Shown here: positions 27,277 through 37,546 of the stretch, one piece after another
How positions within the stretch are numbered: position 1 is the first letter of the stretch
Layout of the letters: each line of letters starts with the position of its first letter
NCBI RefSeq assembly: GCF_003231275.1
Contig: NZ_QKVL01000013.1
Span: 62,001 to 126,000 of the forward strand
Source: Pseudomonas huaxiensis
GTDB lineage: Bacteria; Pseudomonadota; Gammaproteobacteria; Pseudomonadales; Pseudomonadaceae
Length of the DNA: 64,000 nucleotides
Direction: 5' to 3'
Translations under genes and position numbers: made by a program
Notes under the pieces: generated by a model
Told to the model about the DNA's origin: nothing
The model's database searches: none
Seen by the model: only the letters and a program-made list of their open reading frames with translations

Positions 27277-28752
27277 TTACTTGAGGGTGGCGACGGCGGC
27301 TGCCGGAGCCGGAGGTGTGAGGAGCCTGGCGGAGCCGGCGGCGAAGACCTGGTTGCCAACGACGCGCAGGGAAACGACCTGATAAGGACGATCGACGTTG
27401 ACCACGATTTTGCTGCCGCCCAGGCCTGAAGGCAGGCTCAACTGGTGCTCGCCCGGGCTCAGGCGCACGCGGGCGACCAGGGTTTCGTTGGGCAGGGTGC
27501 GCCAGGTGCGGGTGTCAGCGCCTTCGGTGATGGCCGAAGCGATGCCTACGGCCAGGCCGGCCAGCGGGTTGACGTCGTTGATCTGTTTCTGCGCCACCGC
27601 ACGGGTGACGGCGCGCACGCTGGTGCGCAGGATGATGCCCGGCATGTCGTCGCGCAAGGCCCGACGAGACATGGCTGAAGTGCTGTTGAGCGTGGTCAGC
27701 GACAGCGACTTGTCGTCCAGCGTGACCTGGCCGACATGGGCGGTGGACGTGTCTTCACGGATGATCGGGAACGACAGCGGGGTGATCACCAGATTGCCGC
27801 TGATCACCAGCGGCAACGGGATGCGGATCGAATCACGGGCTGGCGCCAGGCCGCTCTGGACCACGATCAGCACGTCGCTGTCCTGGCTCTTGGGTTTTTC
27901 CACGACGACTTCTTTGGCCTTGCCTTTGCGCTTGCCCTTGTCCTTGCTGGCGACGGGGGCGGGCTCACTGCTGTTGTCGGCGCTCTTGTCGAGGTCGAGC
28001 AGGGCCTGTTCCAGTAACGGCGTGTTGGGCAGCAGTTCGGCAGCCTTGCGATAACCTGGTGCGGCAAGGCCCTGTTCGCCCAGGGCCTCGTATACGAAAC
28101 CGGACAGATAATGGCTGAAGGCGCTCTGGTAGCTGTTTTTCAGGCCGATGACCTCGGGCGCATCAAGGGCGGCGACCGGGTAGCCGCGCAGGTCCTTGTA
28201 CTCGGTCGTGACGCCTTCCTTCTCGGCCTCTTCCTCGCGCTTGAGGTATTCCTTGTCGCGCAGTTCGGCGATCACTGCCTCACGCTCGTGGGTTTTCTTG
28301 ATTTCGGTGCGGGCGCCGTCGAAGTCGTTCTGCGCGAGCAGGTTCAGGGCCATCTGGGTGGTCAGCATGACTTTTTCATAGTCATAGCCTTCGTAGCGGC
28401 GAACCTTGTCGTTGACCAGGTAGCTGCCGAACTGGCTCAGGTATTTCTCGGTATCGAGCTTGACCGACTCTTCCCATTTGAACACCAGGCCGTCGGCTGC
28501 GCGCCAGGCGGTCTGGCTGCCGCTCAGGTCGCCCTTGGAGCGTAGCAACTCGCCTTTTTCGAAGTAGTAGAGAAGATCCTTGTCTTCACCTGTGTTGTTT
28601 TTCTCCAGCACGGCCAGGGCGGCATCGATGTTGCCGCTGCTCAGGTGCTGGTTGGTTTCCTGGAGTTCGCTGTCGTAGCTGCGGAACACAGAGCAGCCTG
28701 TCAGCTGGAGTGCCACGAAAAGCGCGGCAAAGGTGAAGACACGGGACTTCAT
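27277..28752 (-). CDS. COG3014 family lipoprotein with TPR-like region
   Basis: A 491-residue lipoprotein. The signal peptide is MKSRVFTFAALFVALQLTGC, with Cys20 as the lipidated residue. The first ~250 residues are helical and TPR-like (NTGEDKDLLYYFEKGELLRS, GSQTAWRAAD). A Lys-rich low-complexity linker lies around 265-285 (KDKGKRKGKAKEVVVEK). A beta-rich C-terminal half includes RTSVRAVTRAVAQKQ and a Gly/Ala segment LAGLAVGIASAITEGADTR. This matches COG3014. It leads the operon COG3014-YcfL-LpoB-CsgG-like. A -10-like TATACT on the minus strand lies near 28849-28854. Confidence 0.82.
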   Translation of the reverse strand: MKSRVFTFAALFVALQLTGCSVFRSYDSELQETNQHLSSGNIDAALAVLEKNNTGEDKDLLYYFEKGELLRSKGDLSGSQTAWRAADGLVFKWEESVKLDTEKYLSQFGSYLVNDKVRRYEGYDYEKVMLTTQMALNLLAQNDFDGARTEIKKTHEREAVIAELRDKEYLKREEEAEKEGVTTEYKDLRGYPVAALDAPEVIGLKNSYQSAFSHYLSGFVYEALGEQGLAAPGYRKAAELLPNTPLLEQALLDLDKSADNSSEPAPVASKDKGKRKGKAKEVVVEKPKSQDSDVLIVVQSGLAPARDSIRIPLPLVISGNLVITPLSFPIIREDTSTAHVGQVTLDDKSLSLTTLNSTSAMSRRALRDDMPGIILRTSVRAVTRAVAQKQINDVNPLAGLAVGIASAITEGADTRTWRTLPNETLVARVRLSPGEHQLSLPSGLGGSKIVVNVDRPYQVVSLRVVGNQVFAAGSARLLTPPAPAAAVATLK

Positions 28753-29070
28753 TGCTTCTTCCCTGAACAGAGGTTGGGGTCTTTCGGAAGGCCGAAAAGT
28801 GCTTTTGAATTGTTCTTTGATTCCGTTAGGGCATAACGAAAGGCGCGCAGTATAGGGGCGGACTTCGTTACTCCAAGACGTGCGGATTGTTACCGAAGGT
28901 GAGTGCCAGTACGAGTGCCATTATCTCCGAAGTGCCCGATGAACGGTAACTTCCGCGGCATTCGGAAGGGCGATTAATGAAATTGTTGCTAATTTTTACG
29001 ATTCGTCTTGAGCCCGCCTGGACGGCGGTGAACAATATTCGCCTCATCGCTACCGTCCGAGACTGGCCCC
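28753..29070. promoter_or_regulatory. divergent intergenic region, COG3014 operon / FTR1 gene
   Basis: This 318-base gap has no gene that I can support. It contains a leftward -10-like TATACT (plus-strand 28849-28854) for the lipoprotein operon and a small hairpin CTTCCG/CGGAAG (28950-28955 and 28963-28968). AT-rich sequence at 28970-29010 may serve the FTR1 promoter. I searched by eye for a Fur box before the iron permease and found nothing convincing. Confidence 0.5.
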
Positions 29071-30969
29071 ATGATTTCCCGCTCCCGCTTGTTCGCCTGG
29101 CTGTTGTGGCCAATGCTGGTCCTGGGCAGTGCCGCGGCACTGGCTGAACCTGTCGAGGGGGCGGCGAAGGCGTTGCACCTGCTGGACGCCATCGGCGCGG
29201 ATTACCCGGACACGGTGCAGTCCGGCAACGCGGTGGACAAGGCCGGCCATGGCAAGCAACTGGAGTTCGTCGGGGCCCTGCAAGGGTTGCTCGCCGACCT
29301 GCCGGAGCGGCCTCAGCGCAAGGCGTTGCAGGACGGCGTCAGTCATCTGCGCCAGGCCATCAGCGAACATCAGGATGGCGCCAGCGTGACGCGTCAGGCC
29401 CGGCAATTGGGCGCTGAACTGGCACTGGCGTATGAAGTCAGCCAGGCCCCGGTCATCACCCCCGACCCGACACGCGGCGCGCCGCTCTATGCCCAGCATT
29501 GTTCGGTGTGCCACGGCGACAGCGGTGCTGGCGATGGCCCGGCGGGCCTCGGTCTGGAGCCGCCGCCCTCTAACCTGCGGGATGTCGCGCGTCTCGACCG
29601 CCTGAGCCTGTTCGATCTGTACAACACCCTCGGCCTGGGCATCGAAGGCACCGACATGCCGTCCTTCGCCGACCAGCTCGACGAGCGTCAGCGCTGGGAC
29701 CTGGCTACCTACATCGCCGGTTTCAGTGCCGACCCGGCCAAGGCCGTCAGTGACAAACCGTTCAACCTCGCCGACCTGGCACGTCAGACCCCGGCCGAAA
29801 TCGAAGCGGCCCAAGGCGCGCAAGCGCTACCTGCATTCCGTGCCCAGCGGGCGAAGCCGCCACAGGTCCAGCGCGGTCCGGGGCAGTTGCTCGACTACAC
29901 CGCCACCACCCTCGACCAGAGCCTGGCGGCCTACCAGCGCGGCGACCACGAGCAAGCCTACGACTTGTCGGTGGCGGCTTATCTGGAAGGCTTCGAACTG
30001 GTGGAAAGCTCGCTCGACAACGTCGACAGCACCGTGCGCAAAGACACCGAAAAAGCCCTGATGGCTTACCGTCAGTCGCTTCAGGACGGCTTGCCGCTGG
30101 AGCAGGTCAGCCAGCGTCTGGCCGAGGCCAAAGCCAAGCTGAAGGTGTGCGCCGGCCTGTTGGGCAGTGATGGCCTGAGCTGGTCGCTGAGTTTTATCTC
30201 GGGCTTGCTGATTCTGTTGCGCGAAGGTCTGGAGGCGATCCTCGTGCTCGCGGCCATCCTCGCGTTCCTGCGCAACACCGGGCAGCAGGCGGCGGTGCGC
30301 AGCGTCAACATCGGTTGGGGGCTGGCGTTGCTGGCGGGCTTCGGCACCTGGGCGCTGGCCGCGTATGTGATCGATGTGGGCGGCGCGCAGCGCGAATTGC
30401 TCGAAGGCTGCACGGCGCTGTTCGCCTGCGTGATGGTGCTCTGGCTCGGCGTGTGGATGCACGATCGTCGGCATGCCGCGGCCTGGCAGGACTACATCAA
30501 GAGCAGCCTGGTCGGCGGCGGCGGTCGCTTCGGCTTTGCCATGCTGGCGTTCTTCTCGGTGTACCGCGAACTGTTCGAGGTGATCCTGTTCTACGAAACC
30601 CTCTGGTTGCAGGCCGGCCCGGCCGGGCATCAGGCGGTGCTGGCGGGCGGCGCCACGGCGCTGGTGCTGCTGGTGGGGCTGGCGTGGGTGATCCTGCGTG
30701 GCTCGGCCAAGTTGCCGCTGTCGCTGTTCTTCAGCATCAACGCAGCGCTGCTGTGCGCGCTATCGGTGGTGTTCGCCGGGCACGGCGTCAAGGCGCTGCA
30801 GGAGGCCGGGATCTTCGGCACCCGGCCGGTGCCGTTCTTCGACTTCGACTGGCTGGGCATCCACGCCGACGCTTATTCGTTGGCCGCCCAGGCCGCAGCT
30901 CTGCTGGCGATCGTGGTGCTGTATGGCCGCAGTTGGTTCAGCGAGCGGCGCCGCGTTTCGGCGCATTGA
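29071..30969 (+). CDS. cytochrome c / FTR1 family iron permease
   Basis: A 632-residue fusion. After a signal peptide (about 1-25) comes a periplasmic region with a c-type haem motif CSVCH (Cys144, Cys147, His148) and an axial Met candidate in GTDMPSF. A helical imelysin-like stretch follows (about 280-375). The C-terminal FTR1 permease has about seven membrane helices and the two iron-binding motifs REGLE (around residue 385) and RELFE (around 499). FTR1 systems couple ferrous iron oxidation to uptake; here the fused cytochrome could take up the electrons. It is a single gene, and no ferroxidase or EfeO/EfeB partner is adjacent. Confidence 0.9.
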   Translation: MISRSRLFAWLLWPMLVLGSAAALAEPVEGAAKALHLLDAIGADYPDTVQSGNAVDKAGHGKQLEFVGALQGLLADLPERPQRKALQDGVSHLRQAISEHQDGASVTRQARQLGAELALAYEVSQAPVITPDPTRGAPLYAQHCSVCHGDSGAGDGPAGLGLEPPPSNLRDVARLDRLSLFDLYNTLGLGIEGTDMPSFADQLDERQRWDLATYIAGFSADPAKAVSDKPFNLADLARQTPAEIEAAQGAQALPAFRAQRAKPPQVQRGPGQLLDYTATTLDQSLAAYQRGDHEQAYDLSVAAYLEGFELVESSLDNVDSTVRKDTEKALMAYRQSLQDGLPLEQVSQRLAEAKAKLKVCAGLLGSDGLSWSLSFISGLLILLREGLEAILVLAAILAFLRNTGQQAAVRSVNIGWGLALLAGFGTWALAAYVIDVGGAQRELLEGCTALFACVMVLWLGVWMHDRRHAAAWQDYIKSSLVGGGGRFGFAMLAFFSVYRELFEVILFYETLWLQAGPAGHQAVLAGGATALVLLVGLAWVILRGSAKLPLSLFFSINAALLCALSVVFAGHGVKALQEAGIFGTRPVPFFDFDWLGIHADAYSLAAQAAALLAIVVLYGRSWFSERRRVSAH

Positions 30970-31035
30970 TTTGAAGCGGGGCGGGCGAGCGGGGATACTG
31001 CCCGCCTGTTTCGTCTCGCTGTGGATAACTCAATG

Positions 31036-31497
31036 ATGCGTATCTGGATCGATGCCGACGCCTGCCCCAAGGCCGCGAAGGATCAGATCGTTAAATTCGC
31101 GCTCAAGCGTCAATTTGAAGTGGTGATGGTGGCCGGCGGGCCCCAGGCCAAGCCGCCTTTCGCCTGCGTAAAGCTGATCGTGGTGCCGAGCGGGCCGGAT
31201 GCCGCCGATGATTACCTGGTGGAACACGCGGTCCCCGGCGAACTGGTGATCTGCAGTGATGTGCCGCTGGCCGACCGGCTGGTGAAGAAGGGCGTCGCTG
31301 CCCTCGACCCGCGTGGCCGCGAGTTCGATGAGCGCAACATGGGCGAGCGCCTGGCGGTGCGCAACCTGTTCACCGACCTGCGTGAGCAGGGCCAGGTCGG
31401 CGGCGGTCAGGCGCCTTATGGCGAACGCGAAAAGCAGGCGTTCGCCAATGCCCTCGACCGCATCCTGACGCGGCTGGCGCGGCAGTTCCCGGGCTGA
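31036..31497 (+). CDS. YaiI/YqxD family protein (DUF188)
   Basis: A 153-residue protein of the UPF0178/DUF188 family with the signature MRIWIDADACPKAAKD at the N-terminus and VPSGPDAADDYLV and ICSDVPLADRLVKKG in the middle. The fold resembles PIN/FLAP nucleases, and the Asp residues could bind metal. No activity is proven that I know of. Two ATGs (31033, 31036) and an in-frame GTG at 31021 are possible. I prefer 31036 because the family begins there. It is convergent with elbB. Confidence 0.9.
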   Translation: MRIWIDADACPKAAKDQIVKFALKRQFEVVMVAGGPQAKPPFACVKLIVVPSGPDAADDYLVEHAVPGELVICSDVPLADRLVKKGVAALDPRGREFDERNMGERLAVRNLFTDLREQGQVGGGQAPYGEREKQAFANALDRILTRLARQFPG

Positions 31498-31527
31498 GGC
31501 CCGAGCCGTCAGCCCGGCTAGCCTCGG

Positions 31528-32193
31528 TCACTCACCTTCGTGGGTCAGTTCCAGTACGCGGTCGACCAGCTTGTAGATACCGCCGGCGGCGTCGCTGATG
31601 GACTGGGCGAGCATGTAGGCCGGGGTGCTGACCAACTTGCGCGCGGTGTCTTCGACAATGCCGTGCACATCGCACTCTTCGTGGGTGCCGCCCATCTTGA
31701 CGATGGCTGCACTGATCTCGGCATCGTTGCCGATGGTGCAGACCACGCCCGGGCCGTAGATCTTCGCCGCCAGCGCCGGCGAGATGCAGATCAGGCCTAC
31801 CGGCTTGCCGGCTTCGGCGAACGCTTCAGCCAGGGCCAGGACATCCGGGTGCACGGTGCAGTTGGCGCCTTCAAGGAGCAGGTTGGAGAGGTTTTTTGCG
31901 CTGCCGAAGCCACCCGGCACGATCAGCGCGTCGAAGTCGTTGGCATCGGCTTCGCGCAGGTCCTTGATATTGCCGCGGGCGATCCGTGCGGACTCCACCA
32001 GCACATTGCGCGACTCGGGCATTTCCTCGCCGGTGAGGTGGTTGATCACGTGCAGTTGCGCGATATTCGGCGCGAAGCACTGCACCTGCGCGCCGCGCTG
32101 GTCGAGGCGCAGCAGGGTGATGACGCTTTCATGGATTTCCGCGCCGTCGTAGACGCCGCAGCCTGACAGAATCACAGCAACTTTTTTGGTCAT
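31528..32193 (-). CDS. elbB: ElbB, DJ-1/PfpI-superfamily glyoxalase
   Basis: A 221-residue protein of the ElbB (SCRP-27A) group. It begins VAVILSGCGVYDGAEIHESV. The nucleophile-elbow region GLICISPALAAKIYG carries the cysteine, and the middle holds LIVPGGFGSAKNLSNL. E. coli ElbB has been described as an isoprenoid-related protein and glyoxalase. No signal peptide. It is convergent with yaiI and divergent from the sterol-desaturase gene; no operon. Confidence 0.92.
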   Translation of the reverse strand: MTKKVAVILSGCGVYDGAEIHESVITLLRLDQRGAQVQCFAPNIAQLHVINHLTGEEMPESRNVLVESARIARGNIKDLREADANDFDALIVPGGFGSAKNLSNLLLEGANCTVHPDVLALAEAFAEAGKPVGLICISPALAAKIYGPGVVCTIGNDAEISAAIVKMGGTHEECDVHGIVEDTARKLVSTPAYMLAQSISDAAGGIYKLVDRVLELTHEGE

Positions 32194-32306
32194 GCTTTCT
32201 ACTCCCGATTCGAGGCGCTAAATGTCGTCTAATTTGGCAGTTGTCGCCATAGGGATTCCCGCATTGCGGGCCTAATCTTGATCCATTGCCAGAAAATGGA
32301 CTCGCC

Positions 32307-33605
32307 ATGGACTTCATCCTGCTTGCCGTGCCGTTTTTCTTCGTATTGATCGCGGTCGAACTGCTGGCTGACCGCTGGCGTGGCGTGAGCAATTATCGGT
32401 TGGCGGATGCCGTCAACAGCCTGAGTGCGGGGGTGTTGTCGACCACCACAGGGCTGTTGACCAAGGGGGTCGGGCTGGTCAGTTACGCCATTGCCCTGGA
32501 GCATCTGGCGCTGTTCGAATTGCCGGCAGATGCCTGGTGGGTGTGGGTGCTGGCGTTTGTTGCCTATGACTTCTGCTACTACTGGCTGCATCGCTTCGGC
32601 CACGAACGCAACATCCTCTGGGCCGCGCATTCGGTGCATCACCAGAGCGAGGACTACAACCTTTCTACTGCGCTGCGTCAGACCAGTACCGGCTTTCTGC
32701 TGTCGTGGATCTTCTACCTGCCGCTGGCGGTGCTGGGTGTGCCACTGCTGGTGTTCGTCAGCGTCGGCGCGCTGAACCTGCTGTATCAGTTCTGGGTGCA
32801 TACCCGGCACATTCCCAAGCTCGGCTGGTATGAATGGCTGTTTGTCACGCCGTCCAATCATCGCGTCCACCATGCGCAGAATCCTATCTACATAGATCGC
32901 AACTACGGTGGCGTGTTCATTCTCTGGGACCGGCTGTTCGGCACCTTCCTCGAAGAAGACGATAACGAACCCGTGGTGTTCGGGGTGACCACGCCGCTGG
33001 CGAGCTGGAATCCGCTGTGGGCCAATCTGCAGTTCTACGCCCAGCTCTGGGCGGATGCGCGGCGTACAGGGCACTGGTGGGACAAGCTGCGGATCTGGTT
33101 CATGCCGACTGGCTGGCGGCCGGCCGATGTGGTGCAACGTTATCCACAGGCGAAGCAGGATCTGACGAATTTCCGCAAGTTCGAGGTGCCACTGGGTGGG
33201 GCTCAGCAGCTTTACGTGCTGCTGCAATTCGCGGTCTATGTGGCGCTGGGCAGCTATCTGATGAACGCAGGCGGGCACCTGCCGCTGGCAGCGTTGCTGC
33301 TGGGCTGGGGGATGATGGCGTTTGGATTGTTCGTGTTGGGGACGGCGCTGGAGAACCGTCCCTGGGCGCGGCGCCTGGAACTGGCGCGGCTGGGGCTGAA
33401 CCTGCCGGCCTATGCGCTGGCCGGTGTGACCGGTTTAGGGCCGGTCACCGCCCTGGGGTGGGTCGCGCTGCTCGGTTACAGCCTGCTCAGCCTGATCGGC
33501 CTGTACTTGAGCCGCCGCTTCCTGTTTGGCAATGCGCGCGGCCTTGAACCGGCGGCGCAGCCACAGCAGGGCGCCGAGCACCAGCAGGCCGCCGAGCACC
33601 CATAG
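32307..33605 (+). CDS. fatty acid hydroxylase / sterol desaturase family membrane protein
   Basis: A 432-residue integral membrane di-iron protein. The histidine clusters are HRFGHE (His95, His99), HSVHH (His108, His111, His112), HTRH and NHRVHH in the middle of the protein, as in the family. Hydrophobic segments lie on both sides, with an extra C-terminal block of 3-4 helices (about 300-415). I start at the ATG at 32307; an ATG 7 codons earlier is possible. The last 57 codons overlap the convergent dedA gene by 171 bases. The substrate is unknown; the extended C-terminus resembles alkylglycerol monooxygenase-like members. Confidence 0.88.
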   Translation: MDFILLAVPFFFVLIAVELLADRWRGVSNYRLADAVNSLSAGVLSTTTGLLTKGVGLVSYAIALEHLALFELPADAWWVWVLAFVAYDFCYYWLHRFGHERNILWAAHSVHHQSEDYNLSTALRQTSTGFLLSWIFYLPLAVLGVPLLVFVSVGALNLLYQFWVHTRHIPKLGWYEWLFVTPSNHRVHHAQNPIYIDRNYGGVFILWDRLFGTFLEEDDNEPVVFGVTTPLASWNPLWANLQFYAQLWADARRTGHWWDKLRIWFMPTGWRPADVVQRYPQAKQDLTNFRKFEVPLGGAQQLYVLLQFAVYVALGSYLMNAGGHLPLAALLLGWGMMAFGLFVLGTALENRPWARRLELARLGLNLPAYALAGVTGLGPVTALGWVALLGYSLLSLIGLYLSRRFLFGNARGLEPAAQPQQGAEHQQAAEHP

Positions 33606-34082
33606 CTCGTACTTCTTCACGTTGCCCAACAGGCCTTCGAGAATCGCGCCGAAGTGGTAGGCGGCGGCACCCAGGGCCAGCGCCCAGACTGCCGCGCCGA
33701 TGCCGTTGAGCAACAGGTAGCGGCGTGGTGGATAACCGGACAGGCCGATGGCGACCGGCATCACGGTACGCAGGCCGTAGACGAAACGGAAACTCAGCAC
33801 CCAGATGTCCGGGTGGCGGCGGATATGCTCCAGCGCCCGGTCGCCCATCAACTGCCAGCGCGGCTTGCGTGCCAGCAACTTGCGCCCATGACGACGGCCC
33901 ATGAAGTACCAGAGCTGATCGCCGGCATAGCTGCCGAAGAACGCCACCAGCACCACCAGGTTGATGTCCATGTATCCGCGGAACGCAAGGAATCCGGCCA
34001 GTACCAGGATGGTCTCGCCTTCAAAAAACGTACCTAGAAAAAGGGCAAAGTAGCCGAAATCTTGCAGGAATTCTTGAAGCAT
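33435..34082 (-). CDS. DedA family membrane protein
   Basis: A 215-residue DedA/SNARE-associated family protein with about five hydrophobic segments. The signature runs GTFFEGETILVLAGFLAFRGYMD, then GSYAGDQLWYFMGRRHGRKLL, then FRFVYGLRTVMPVAIGLSG. DedA proteins flip undecaprenyl phosphate or phospholipids. The C-terminus after the last helix is a charged Gln/Ala/Glu tail. Its 3' end overlaps the sterol-desaturase gene on the other strand by 171 bases: where one encodes a membrane helix, the other encodes a polar tail. It is divergent from hemB. Confidence 0.9.
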   Translation of the reverse strand: MLQEFLQDFGYFALFLGTFFEGETILVLAGFLAFRGYMDINLVVLVAFFGSYAGDQLWYFMGRRHGRKLLARKPRWQLMGDRALEHIRRHPDIWVLSFRFVYGLRTVMPVAIGLSGYPPRRYLLLNGIGAAVWALALGAAAYHFGAILEGLLGNVKKYELWVLGGLLVLGALLWLRRRFKAARIAKQEAAAQVQADQAEQAVTEQRDPPQGGDRP

Positions 34083-34104
34083 TTTCTGGATGCTGGCGAA
34101 ATGA

Positions 34105-35301
<1,197 letters not shown>

Positions 35302-35320
35302 CGCCCTTCAGGAACGCAAG

Positions 35321-37546
35321 ATGAATAACGAAGCACTGATCGAAGACGCTGTTAAGGATGCACCAGCCGTTCCCGAGCAACTGGTGGAAACCCCGCCAGA
35401 ACCCGAGGTGGTCGCCGCTCCCCCGGCAGAGGCGCCGGCGGTTGCTCCGGCACCCGTTGTCGCGGTGCCGGGCCTGGATGAAAGCAGCCTTTACATCCAT
35501 CGCGAACTGTCGCAGTTGCAGTTCAACATCCGTGTGCTGGAGCAGGCGCTGGATGAGTCCTATCCCCTGCTGGAGCGGCTGAAGTTTCTGCTGATCTTCT
35601 CCAGCAACCTGGATGAGTTCTTCGAAATTCGTGTTGCGGGCCTGAAGAAGCAGATTACCTTCGCTCGCGAGCAGGCCGGCGCCGACGGCCTGCAGCCGCA
35701 CCAGGCACTGGCGCGGATCAGCGACCTGGTGCACCACGAAGTGCAGCGCCAGTACGCCATCCTCAACGAAGTGCTGCTGCCGGAGCTGGAAAAGCACCAG
35801 ATCCGCTTCATCCGTCGCCGTCATTGGACGACCAAGCTCAAGACCTGGGTGCGTCGCTTCTTCCGCGACGAGATCGCGCCCATCATCACGCCGATCGGCC
35901 TCGACCCGACTCACCCGTTCCCGTTGCTGGTGAACAAGAGCCTGAACTTCATCGTCGAGCTGGAAGGTATCGATGCCTTCGGTCGCGACTCCGGCCTGGC
36001 GATCATCCCGGCGCCGCGCTTGCTGCCGCGGGTTATCCGGGTGCCGGAAGAGGTCGGTGGTCCTGGCGACAACTATGTATTCCTTTCGTCGATGATCCAT
36101 GCGCACGCCGACGACCTGTTCCAGGGCATGAAGGTCAAGGGCTGCTACCAGTTCCGTCTGACCCGTAACGCCGACCTGGCGCTGGACTCCGAAGATGTGG
36201 AAGACCTGGCCCGCGCCCTGCGCGGCGAGCTGTTCTCCCGTCGCTACGGTGACGCAGTGCGTCTTGAGGTCGCCGACACTTGCCCGAAACACCTGTCCGA
36301 CTACCTGCTCAAGCAGTTCAGCCTGAGCGAGAGCGAGCTGTATCAGGTCAATGGGCCGGTCAACCTGACCCGCCTGTTCAGCATCACCGGCCTGGACAGC
36401 CATCCAGAGCTGCAATACACGCCGTTCACCCCGGCGATCCCCAAGCTGTTGCAGAACAGCGAGAACATTTTCAGCGTGGTAAGCAAGCAGGACATCCTGC
36501 TGATGCACCCGTTCGAGTCGTTCACCCCGGTCGTGGACATGCTGCGTCAGGCCGCCAAGGACCCGCACGTCCTGGCCGTGCGTCAGACCCTTTACCGCAG
36601 CGGCGCCAACTCGGAAATCGTCGATGCGTTGGTGGACGCGGCGCGTAACGGCAAGGAGGTCACTGCGGTGATCGAATTGCGCGCGCGCTTCGACGAAGAG
36701 TCCAACCTGCAGATGGCCAGCCGCCTGCAGGCCGCTGGTGCCGTGGTGATCTACGGTGTGGTCGGCTTCAAGACCCACGCCAAGATGATGCTGATCCTGC
36801 GTCGCGAAGCCGGCGAGATCGTCCGCTACGCGCACCTGGGTACCGGCAACTACCACGCCGGCAACGCCCGCCTGTACACCGACTACAGCCTGCTGACCTC
36901 CGACGACGCCCTGTGCGAGGACGTCGGCAAGTTGTTCAGCCAGTTGATCGGCATGGGCAAGACCCTGCGCATGAAGAAGTTGCTGCACGCGCCTTTCACC
37001 CTGAAGAAAGGCATGCTCGACATGATTGCGCGGGAAACCCAGTTCGCCGTGGAAGGCAAGCCGGCGCACATCATCGCCAAGTTCAACTCGCTGACCGATC
37101 CGAAGATCATCCGCGCGCTGTACAAGGCCAGCCAGTCGGGCGTGCGCATCGATCTGGTGGTGCGTGGCATGTGCTGCCTGCGTCCGGGCATCGCCGGCGT
37201 CTCGCACAACATCCAGGTGCGCTCGATCATCGGCCGCTTCCTGGAGCACACCCGGGTGTTCTACTTCCTCAATGGCGGCGATGAGCAGATCTTCCTGTCC
37301 AGCGCCGACTGGATGGAGCGCAACCTCGACAAGCGCGTCGAGACCTGCTTCCCGGTCGAGGGCAAGAAACTGCTGCTACGGGTGAAGAAAGAGCTGGAAG
37401 GGTACCTGACCGACAACACCCACTCGTGGATCCTGCAACCGGACGGCCGCTACGTACGCAGCACGCCGACCGGCAACCAGAACCCACGCAGTGTTCAGGC
37501 GACTCTGCTCGAGCGCCTGAGCAATCCGGTGCTTATCGTACGCTGA
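35321..37546 (+). CDS. ppk: polyphosphate kinase 1
   Basis: A 741-residue enzyme that makes polyphosphate from ATP. The catalytic region has [11 protein letters not shown] with autophosphorylated His486 (equivalent to E. coli His435), and the downstream phospholipase D-like block is present ([20 protein letters not shown] sequence). Compared with the usual ~690 residues it has an N-terminal Pro/Ala/Val-rich extension of about 50 residues ([20 protein letters not shown]), probably disordered. It begins 20 bases after hemB and is convergent with ppx, overlapping its end by 14 bases. Confidence 0.96.
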   Translation: MNNEALIEDAVKDAPAVPEQLVETPPEPEVVAAPPAEAPAVAPAPVVAVPGLDESSLYIHRELSQLQFNIRVLEQALDESYPLLERLKFLLIFSSNLDEFFEIRVAGLKKQITFAREQAGADGLQPHQALARISDLVHHEVQRQYAILNEVLLPELEKHQIRFIRRRHWTTKLKTWVRRFFRDEIAPIITPIGLDPTHPFPLLVNKSLNFIVELEGIDAFGRDSGLAIIPAPRLLPRVIRVPEEVGGPGDNYVFLSSMIHAHADDLFQGMKVKGCYQFRLTRNADLALDSEDVEDLARALRGELFSRRYGDAVRLEVADTCPKHLSDYLLKQFSLSESELYQVNGPVNLTRLFSITGLDSHPELQYTPFTPAIPKLLQNSENIFSVVSKQDILLMHPFESFTPVVDMLRQAAKDPHVLAVRQTLYRSGANSEIVDALVDAARNGKEVTAVIELRARFDEESNLQMASRLQAAGAVVIYGVVGFKTHAKMMLILRREAGEIVRYAHLGTGNYHAGNARLYTDYSLLTSDDALCEDVGKLFSQLIGMGKTLRMKKLLHAPFTLKKGMLDMIARETQFAVEGKPAHIIAKFNSLTDPKIIRALYKASQSGVRIDLVVRGMCCLRPGIAGVSHNIQVRSIIGRFLEHTRVFYFLNGGDEQIFLSSADWMERNLDKRVETCFPVEGKKLLLRVKKELEGYLTDNTHSWILQPDGRYVRSTPTGNQNPRSVQATLLERLSNPVLIVR

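Noticed and set aside
28753..29070. Fur box before the FTR1 permease
   Set aside because: AT-rich stretches are present, but none approaches the alternating GATAAT/ATTATC pattern.
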